A DNA stretch of 64,000 bases from Adenophora triphylla var. japonica (Eukaryota > Streptophyta > Magnoliopsida > Asterales > Campanulaceae), in assembly GCA_022495995.1 (NCBI GenBank), contig JAFEMH010002082.1, forward strand, positions 62,001 through 126,000, read 5' to 3'. Below the pieces are notes generated by a model. The model saw only the letters and a list, made by a program, of their open reading frames with translations. It searched no databases and was not told the origin of the DNA. Positions 56,939 through 64,000 of the stretch are shown one piece after another. The position numbers were made by a program, and so were the translations under genes. Position 1 is the first letter of the stretch; each line of letters starts with the position of its first letter.

Positions 56939-58658
56939 TGTTGGTGTAGTGCCCTAGGCGTTTAGTTATGTTTGACTTATTATCTAAACCGCTATGCAAT
57001 CATCTTTATCATTTATTATAGAGAAAATATTATTTGGTTCATTATATGTTTTACATGTTTATTATATTGAACTGCGTCCCTATTTGTTGAGAACAACTAG
57101 TATAAGTTGGTAGTGAATAATCATGGAGATGATTATATGCATGAGATGCACATTATACTTATGGATACTTGCTAGGAAACAAGTATTGGACATGACCTAC
57201 CGATGAGATTTATGACATGTCAATAGTCATATGTGTCGTGAATAAATCTCATGATAGTCGTGTTATTGAATTATTATACCTGAGATTATCATCGTCTTCC
57301 ACTTGATGAAGATTGTGTTTGATATAGTCTAACACTATCTTTAATCGGATAGCAATAAGGGCTATGTTAGCAGGATTGGATTCATGTAGGGAAAAATGAT
57401 AAGTCAAGACAGGATTTGTCCCTCTTATGAAGAGAGATGTTTGCTTGGGCCCCTCGATGAATGATGTTGATGAAATGTGTGGTCACACTCAAGTGATTTG
57501 ATAGAGATCAAATGCATTTGGATTATCAACATATTCGAAATTGAGAAAGCATTGAATAGAAAGCATTGAACGGAATGAGTTGACATAGACCATGACTCAT
57601 GTTCATTTGGGCATCGTGGATAAAAGGATTGTGACATTTGATTATCAAGGAATCAAGATTTGATGTTATATTTAATTGGGTGGACATAATGATTTGCTAG
57701 AAGTCACTTATGTCTTGTGAGGTTGATGTTTCAACTCACTACCAACATAAAATATAATTCCTAAAGGGTCACACACAAAAGAACGGGTCAAAAATGGCTA
57801 AAAGGATGCATTCTGAGCTCTGGGGATGACTCTGGCACGACTGATGTTTCAGGGGATGAGTCGTGCCCCATTGGCTCAATTCGTGCCTTGTGAAGGGACG
57901 ATAGTTTCTGAGGGTGTGTAAATAGGGACGACTCGTGCCCTGTGGGACGAGTCGTGCTCACGACTCGTGCCCTCTGGCACGAATCGTGCCCCTTTGATTT
58001 GGCAACCTGGAAAACTGGTTCGTTAAGTCGTACGACCTAATTGGCCATAAGGCACGACTCGTGCCCTTGGGGACGAGTCGTGTCAGCGGTTAAATTTTGG
58101 TCTGTACGCTTTTCCTTTGAGGGTTAGGTTTTGGTCATTGACAAGGTTTCTTTCCTAAAAGTTAGGGATTTATACTTAGTATAAATAGAAGACTTTGGTC
58201 CGCCAAAAACATTAAGTAATTTTGGGTTTATGAAACACAAAATTGAGATCTAGATTTAGAATCAAAGATCAAAATCCTTTTTGCCATTGACTATTGAAAA
58301 TCGTTTTTCAATAATTGGGATCATCTAGCAATCAATCAAGAATCGTTCTTGATCCGTTCGAGTGTGGATTACCGATAGAGGGTGATAAGTTAATCACCAA
58401 AAGCTTGAAGCCTTCAATCACCGATTCTTCACAAGGTAAAGAACAAGGAGAATATCAAAACCTTCATCAACGGTTTTGATATTCGTTTTGAGATTCGATT
58501 TTTCAGATTCAAATTCAAGTTAAACTTCATCGCATTCAAGGTATGTAAATTCTGTCTTATATTAATTTCTAATCTCTTCATGCTAGACGGATCATAGGAC
58601 TAGGGTTTTGATGTTAAAATTAAATCTTCCGTTGCGTTTGTAACCTCAAAACCCAACA
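56939..58658 (+). mobile_element. 3' LTR of the truncated copia, 1720 bp
   Basis: It begins TGTTGGTGTAGTGCCC right after GAGAGAT and ends CAAAACCCAACA at 58658, so the ends TGTTGG and CCAACA are inverted copies. A TATAAATAG box is at 58180-58188. It holds the palindrome cluster at 57834-58084, 95 to 350 bases upstream of the TATA box. Confidence 0.8.
57834..58084. repeat. Palindrome cluster GGCACGACTCGTGCC inside the copia LTR
   Basis: One perfect GGCACGACTCGTGCC lies at 58051-58065, with several one-change copies (GGGACGACTCGTGCC, GGCACGAATCGTGCC) and half copies such as TGAGTCGTGCC. The first gypsy LTR (2664-2808) has the same 15-mer. Confidence 0.85.
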
Positions 58659-59257
58659 TTTTCTTCCCATGCTATCTGTTTAGACTTGCGCTTTAGAGTG
58701 GGGTTAGGATATTACTCAGGACGAGTAATGTTCTAAGCGTGTGGGAATTTGATGTGGTGGATTATGTTTTATGTAATTTCCTATTTTATTAGTCATTTAA
58801 TTCCTATTTTGATATATTTAGTTTAGTTTTGATGTAATTTTGGAATAGTATATTAAAGTGATGTTTTATTGATAGTTATTGTAATCCGATGACATTATAG
58901 TTGTTTTATTTCATATCCGGATGTAATACTCTCGAAGAGCCAATGTCAAGCCTAAAAAGTTGAAGAAAAAGAGCTTAATGGATCAAGATTGTCAAGCTGA
59001 GAACTGTTCTGCAGAAATCTGAGAAATCCAATTACCAAACTGCAAATCTGAAGATCAGGGACTTTTTTGGAATTTTTGGAATCTGGAGGAGTTAAGTGGA
59101 ATTTTCAAAACTTCAAGAACCTTTTGGGAATCCCAAATTTAACTTGGAGGAGGATTTTTTAGGTTGCTTTTTGGAGTAATTTTAGGAAAGTAGTTAATTA
59201 TTTCTTTTCCTCATTCTTTTCCTAGTATAGGTAGGAAGTTTTAAAATACTTTTAGAG
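58659..59257. other. Possible remnant of another LTR element
   Basis: The phrase CTCAGGACGAGTAATGTTC then GTGTGGGAATTT resembles the region just before the 3' LTR in some gypsy elements, and TGATGTGGTGGATT could be an LTR start at about 58750. No coding part or second LTR supports it. Confidence 0.25.
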
Positions 59258-59489
59258 GCCGTTTGGTTAGGAGGCTTGAGAGGGGATAACGTTCATCAGG
59301 ATTACTAAAGTTTATTAAGAGGGTGTTTGGTTGTAAATTAGGCATCCGGATAATTAAGCCGATTTATTGAGATTTGATCTTAATCCCCTCACTAATTATA
59401 CTGATCTCAGAGAAGTATTATTAATCCCTTCTATAATAATCCCCTCATTAATAATACTGCTATTCCTTATCCGGCAACCAAACGAGCCC
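59258..59489. mobile_element. hAT-like MITE, 232 bp
   Basis: The ends GCCGTTTGGTTAGG and CCGGCAACCAAACGAGCCC are imperfect inverted copies, with TTAGAG on each side (59252-59257 and 59490-59495). It is non-coding and full of ATTAATAAT and CCCCTC phrases. Confidence 0.6.
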
Positions 59490-60016
59490 TTAGAGTTATC
59501 TTTTGTTTTTCTTTTAGTTTTTGAATTTAGAAACTCTTGGAGATTATTACTTTCATGGAGAACTAATCTCCCTTGCTTTGGAATTAATTGTTTGAACCGT
59601 TCTTGATTTCAATTGAGATTAATTTCTTTTCATCTCCTTAATCCTATTTATATTCTCTCTTGTTCTTGATTTATAAATTGATTACTATAAAGGAAGAAGG
59701 GTCTGTAACAAACTTGTAAAATGTTTGTTATTCAGTTAGAAGATTCAGTTAGAGTTTCTGTTAGAAAGTCAGTTAGAAAGTTGTTCATTTTGCTCTAATG
59801 TAATAGCTATAAATAGGATGCTTGCTGTAAACCTTGGAGATAATTCTCAATACAAAGAATATGATTCAATCCTTCTTTCTCAAATTACATTTCAAGTTCT
59901 ATCATGGTATCAGAGCTTGATGCGATACAAATTTCATCAATTCCGCTGCACATTTCATTGTTGTTTCTTCAAATTGTCTTAGTATCTTTGATTGGTTGAA
60001 TTTGATCATCAATTCC

Positions 60017-63000
60017 ATGGCAACCATCGAGCAAATGGATGGCGGAGTTCCTCCAACAGATGAATATGACATTGTTGACACAAATCTCCAACTCAATCCA
60101 ACTCATCCTCTGTATTTGCATCCCAATGATCATCCTGGTATGATTCTAATTACTGATGTTTTGCATGATTCAAACTACAATCATTGGCGGAGAGCTATGA
60201 TTGTTGCTCTCTCCTCAAAAATGAAGCTCGGAATTCTTACTGGTGTTCATAAACCTCCAAATTCGACTTCCAAATATCTTCTTCATTGGGAGAGATGCAA
60301 TAACATGCTTATTAGCTGGATTTTGAATACAGTTTCATCTGAAATTAGATCAAGCGTGGTCTATCTCAAAACAGCTCGTGAAATTTGGATTGATTTGGAA
60401 TCTCGATTTACACAAGGCACAGCTACACAAATTTTTCAAGTTCGAAAAGATATGATTTCTCTTGTTCAGGGCACATTAACTGTTTCAGCTTATTTCACAA
60501 AATTCAAGTCCATGTGGGATGAATTTGTCAATCTGAGTCATCTTCCTCAGTGTGTGTGTAATTGTGATTGCGGTGCTGCTAAGTCTCTTGCTGAATATGA
60601 AGCTATGCAGAAATTGATTCAGTTTCTCATGGGATTGAACGATAATTTTGCTTCCATCAGAAGCACAATCCTGACTATGAATCCTCTGCCAAATGTGAGT
60701 CAAACTCTAGCCATATTGACTCAAGATGAGAAGATCAAAGCCTGCTCCACTTTGTCCTCTGGTTTATCTCCTATTTCACTTCATGAGAATACCACTGCAC
60801 TCATCTCTAGATCTTCATACAATCGAGGACCTGTCAATTACAAAAGAGGAGATAGAGCAGTCAGTAAGAGTAATCTGAGTTGTACTCATTGTGGAGGTAC
60901 ATGTCATGTTAAGGACACGTGTTTCTTCATTCATGGCTTTCCAGATTGGCACAAGCTTTATGGAGTTAAACCAGATCCTAGCAAAATGCCTAAGAATCTC
61001 AAGAACAAAATCAATGCAGTCACAGAGTCCTCAGCTATTGTTGCTGCACCAGTTCTAGCTGCATCCTATTATGGTCATTTACTGACCAATGGTGTACCTA
61101 ATATGGAGATTACTTTTGTCAATCACTCAGGTATTCACTACTCTCTCACTAGCAGTGTCACCAACTATCTCACCAACAACTCAATGCAAAATGTCAGTGA
61201 TTGGATTCTTGATACAGGTGCATCTGACCATATTACATCTTCATTTCATTTACTCATTGATCCCACTCCAATTAATTCTCTCATTCATTTGCCAAATGGT
61301 TTCACTTCTGCCATTCTGCCATCACTCATACAGGCAACATTCAACTCACATCTACTCTCACTCTTCATAATGTTCTATATGCTCCATCATTCAAATTTCA
61401 CTTGATTTCAGGAAGCAAACTTACTCATGATAACAAGTTTGTCTTATCTTTCTTCTCTGATCATTGTCTTATACAGGACCATGCCTTGAAGACACTGAAG
61501 GGGATTGGCAGACTAGTAGGTGGTTTGTACAGACTTGTTCTACCTTCTTCTTGTTCTACCTCTGTTGTTAACACATGTTCCTCAACTTTACCTGCTAATA
61601 TTCATTTGTGGCATTGTAGACTTGGGCATTGTTCTGTCCAAACCATGAAATTGGTGTCTGAAATTCCTTGTACTCTCTCATCTACTTCTATGAATAAACA
61701 TGTTTGTGATGTTTGTCATTATGCCAAGCAAACTAGAGTACCTTTTCCCATAAGCACAAGTCATTGTCAGTCACTCTTTGGTCTTATTCATTGTGATCTA
61801 TGGGGTCCCTATAGACATCATACTTATGATGGGTTTCATTCATTTCTCACCATTCTTGATGATTATTCTAGGACTACTTGGATATTTCTCCTAAAATCCA
61901 AAACCCAAGTCCTTCCCTTCATTCAATACTTCATAAAAATGGTACAAACTCAGTTTTGCACCACTGTTAAACAAATTAGAAGTGACAATGGTTCTGAGTT
62001 TTTTAATAAAGAGCTTTCTTCTCATTTGTTCACTCTTGGTATTGAACAACAAAGTAGTTGTGTGGAAACTCCTCAACAAAATGGGAGAGTAGAAAGAAAG
62101 CATAGACACTTGTTGGAAGTAGCTAGAGCTCTAAGGTTTCAATCAAATTTACCCATCAAATTTTGGGGAGATTGTTTGCTCACTGCCACTTACCTCATCA
62201 ATAGGTTTCCTACACCTATTCTTCAACATAAAACTCCTTATGAATTACTTCTTGGGAAACCTCCTTCCTACTCTCATTTGAAGGTGTTTGGCAGTCTTTG
62301 TTTTGCCTCCACCTTAGCCACACATAGGGACAAGTTTTCCCAAAGAGCTTCCAAATGTATTTTTCTTGGGTATCCTCATGGGAAGAAAGCTTACAAGGTG
62401 TATGATATACACCTAGGCAAATGTTTCTACAGTAGAGATGTTCATTTTTATGAACATATTTTTCCTTTTCATGATTCTTCTCTTAATCAACCTGAATGTC
62501 ATATTCCCTTGTTCACTGATCTTGAGTATTCTGATCTTTCTCATATTCCTGATAATACTTCTCATGTTCCTTCTCATAATCCTTCACCCTCTCCTCCCAT
62601 AAGTCAATCTTCACCTTCTCTTCCTTCTAAGTCTCCTTCCATATCTATTCCTCCTTCCAGACCTCAGAGACAGAGAGTTCTACCTTCTAAATTCACTGAT
62701 TTCACAGGGCTACCTTCTAATCTACCTTCCTCATCAAGGTCTCAATCCACAGGTCATTCTCTTCTCTCTTATACTCATATTTCTCCTTCCTATTATCATT
62801 ACATTTGTAATATATCCTCCATTGTTGAACCTCAATCATATATGCAAGCTGTTAAGGATCCAAATTGGTGTGCTGCTATGGCTAGTGAGATTGCAGCCCT
62901 AGAAGAAAATCATACTTGGGTGTTACAAGAACTACCAGTTGGTAAGAAAGCTGTGGGTTGTAAATGGATTTATAAAGTCAAGTACAAGGCTGATGGTACC

Positions 63001-64000
63001 TTGGATAGGTATAAAGCTAGACTTGTTGCTAAGGGGTTCACACAGACTGAGGGCTTGGATTATTTTGAAACATTTGCTCCTGTGGCCAAGATGACCACTG
63101 TAAGGGTTCTTCTTGCTGTGGCTACTGTCAAGAGTTGGGTTATTGAGCAAATGGATGTTTCCAATGCATTCTTACATGGTGATTTGTCTGAGGAAGTATA
63201 TATGAAGTTACCACAAGGTTATGTGCTTCCTTCTTCTGTTGCTTGCATGAAAGGCTCTTCTCAGGTTGTATGTAAGTTGCTCAAGTCCTTGTATGGTCTC
63301 AAGCAGGCTCCTAGACAATGGTTTTCTAAATTTTCCACTGCTCTTATTAGCTATGGGTTCACTCAGTCTCTTAATGATCATTCATTGTTCACCTACAAAA
63401 CTGCTTCCACTGTGGTACTTGTTTTGGTGTATGTAGATGACATTATAATCTCTGGTCCTCATCAGTCCTCTATTGATGATGTGAAAGCTTTTTTACACAC
63501 TCAGTTCAATATTAAAGCCTTGGGATCTTTGAAATATTTTCTGGGTATTGAGATAGCCAAAAATCCATTGGGTATTTGTTTACATCAGAGGAAATATACA
63601 TTGGATATTGTTGCTGATGCTGGTCTCTCCTCTGCTAGGTGCTCTGTTGTGCCCATTGAACAACACCATGGTTTGGTTATAGATGTGGGTCCACCTGTGG
63701 CCAATCCAGATCAATACAGGAGATTGGTGGGTAGACTGATTTACTTAACCATCACTAGGCCTGATATAGCCTACTCTGTTCACATATTAAGCCAGTTCAT
63801 GGCTTCTCCTAGGGAACCTCATCTCAGTGCTGCCTTGAAACTAGTGAGGTACTTAAAAGGGACTGTTGGACAAGGACTGTTCTTTGCTAGGTCAAGTTCT
63901 CTTGAGTTGTCAATTTTCTGTGATGCTGATTGGGGGGCTTGTCCCACAACTAGGAGATCACTTTCTGGTTATACAGTGATGCTTGGAAATTGCTTGGTTT
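60017..64000 (+). pseudogene. copia gag-pol, open apart from one frameshift
   Basis: The ATG at 60017 (MATIEQMDGGVPP) is chosen because upstream frame codons include no ATG. Gag has the copia part LHDSNYNHWRRAMIVALSSK and a zinc knuckle CTHCGGTCHVKDTC near residue 289. The protease site LDTGASDH is near residue 398. At 61306-61321 TTCTGCCA is repeated and shifts the frame by 8 bases. In the frame set by removing that repeat, integrase (WHCRLGHCS, CDVCHYAKQ, LIHCDLWG, IRSDNGSEF, PQQNGRVERKH), RT (CKWIYKVKYKADG, QMDVSNAFLHGDL, catalytic YVDDIIIS near 63430) and the RNase H start (CDADWGACPTTRRSLSGY) read without a stop to 64000. This is the most nearly intact retrotransposon here. Confidence 0.9.
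61306..61321 (+). repeat. 8-bp tandem duplication that shifts the copia frame
   Basis: TTCTGCCA occurs at 61306-61313 and again at 61314-61321. Its extra eight bases explain the switch from the gag/protease frame to the integrase/RT frame. Confidence 0.9.

Larger units (their letters stand above)
59704..64000 (+). mobile_element. copia element with short LTR, 5' part, runs off the window
   Basis: The LTR is 59704-59904 (201 bp, TGTAACAAACTTG to TTCTATCA) with a TATAAATAGG box at 59810-59819. The primer site TGGTATCAGAGC (59905-59916), complementary to initiator tRNA-Met, follows at once. Gag-pol begins at 60017. The RNase H end, polypurine tract and 3' LTR are beyond 64000. Confidence 0.9.

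Overview
The window is nuclear DNA of a flowering plant, almost certainly a eudicot. The evidence is spliced host genes with GT-AG introns of plant type, Stowaway MITEs with CTCCCTCCGT ends, an RTE-type LINE, and many Ty1-copia and Ty3-gypsy LTR retrotransposons. No bacterial operon, CRISPR, rRNA or tRNA gene was seen. The species cannot be named from sequence alone.

Layout. 1-3821: 5' end of a Ty3-gypsy (chromovirus-like) element on the minus strand, with broken gag and a long LTR. 3822-9400: AT-rich intergenic DNA with MITEs, a tRNA-derived SINE with a clean target duplication, and an orphan first exon of a quinone-oxidoreductase-like gene. 9235-11173: a compact host gene for an LLP/LLPH-like small basic nucleolar protein (two exons, 117 aa) with telo-box and site II motifs upstream. 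11200-16100: nested MITEs and a decayed RTE LINE. 16463-26250: a host gene on the minus strand for a TLCD4/TMEM56-like TLC-domain membrane protein; eight coding exons join in phase to 275 aa, one intron has a GC donor, and a non-coding first exon probably lies near 26 kb.

26788-39903: a 13.1 kb Tat/Retand-type Ty3-gypsy element with two LTRs, a GCACA target duplication, degenerate gag-pol on the plus strand and a multi-exon antisense reading frame (aORF) between integrase and the 3' LTR; a hAT-type MITE has split that aORF. 39904-42500: PIF/Harbinger remnant and a truncated gypsy 5' end. 42505-51718: two copies of one copia family, head to head, the right one complete with a GAAAA duplication. 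52299-53649: a 1.35 kb non-autonomous TRIM-like element with TA...TA ends and a 38-bp tandem array. 53838-58658: a second Retand 5' end with an internally duplicated gag, joined to the 3' end of another copia with a 1.7 kb LTR. 59704-64000: a copia with a 201-bp LTR whose gag-pol is open except for one frameshift caused by an 8-bp tandem duplication; it runs off the window.

Only two host genes look functional (LLPH-like and TLCD4-like). The most unusual signal is clusters of short GC-rich palindromes in the LTRs of unrelated families, upstream of the TATA box in the two copia families where one is visible: GGCACGACTCGTGCC in both a gypsy and a copia LTR, and CTCGGCCGAG/CACGGCCGTG in another copia family. 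No gene system outside known plant gene and transposon classes was found.
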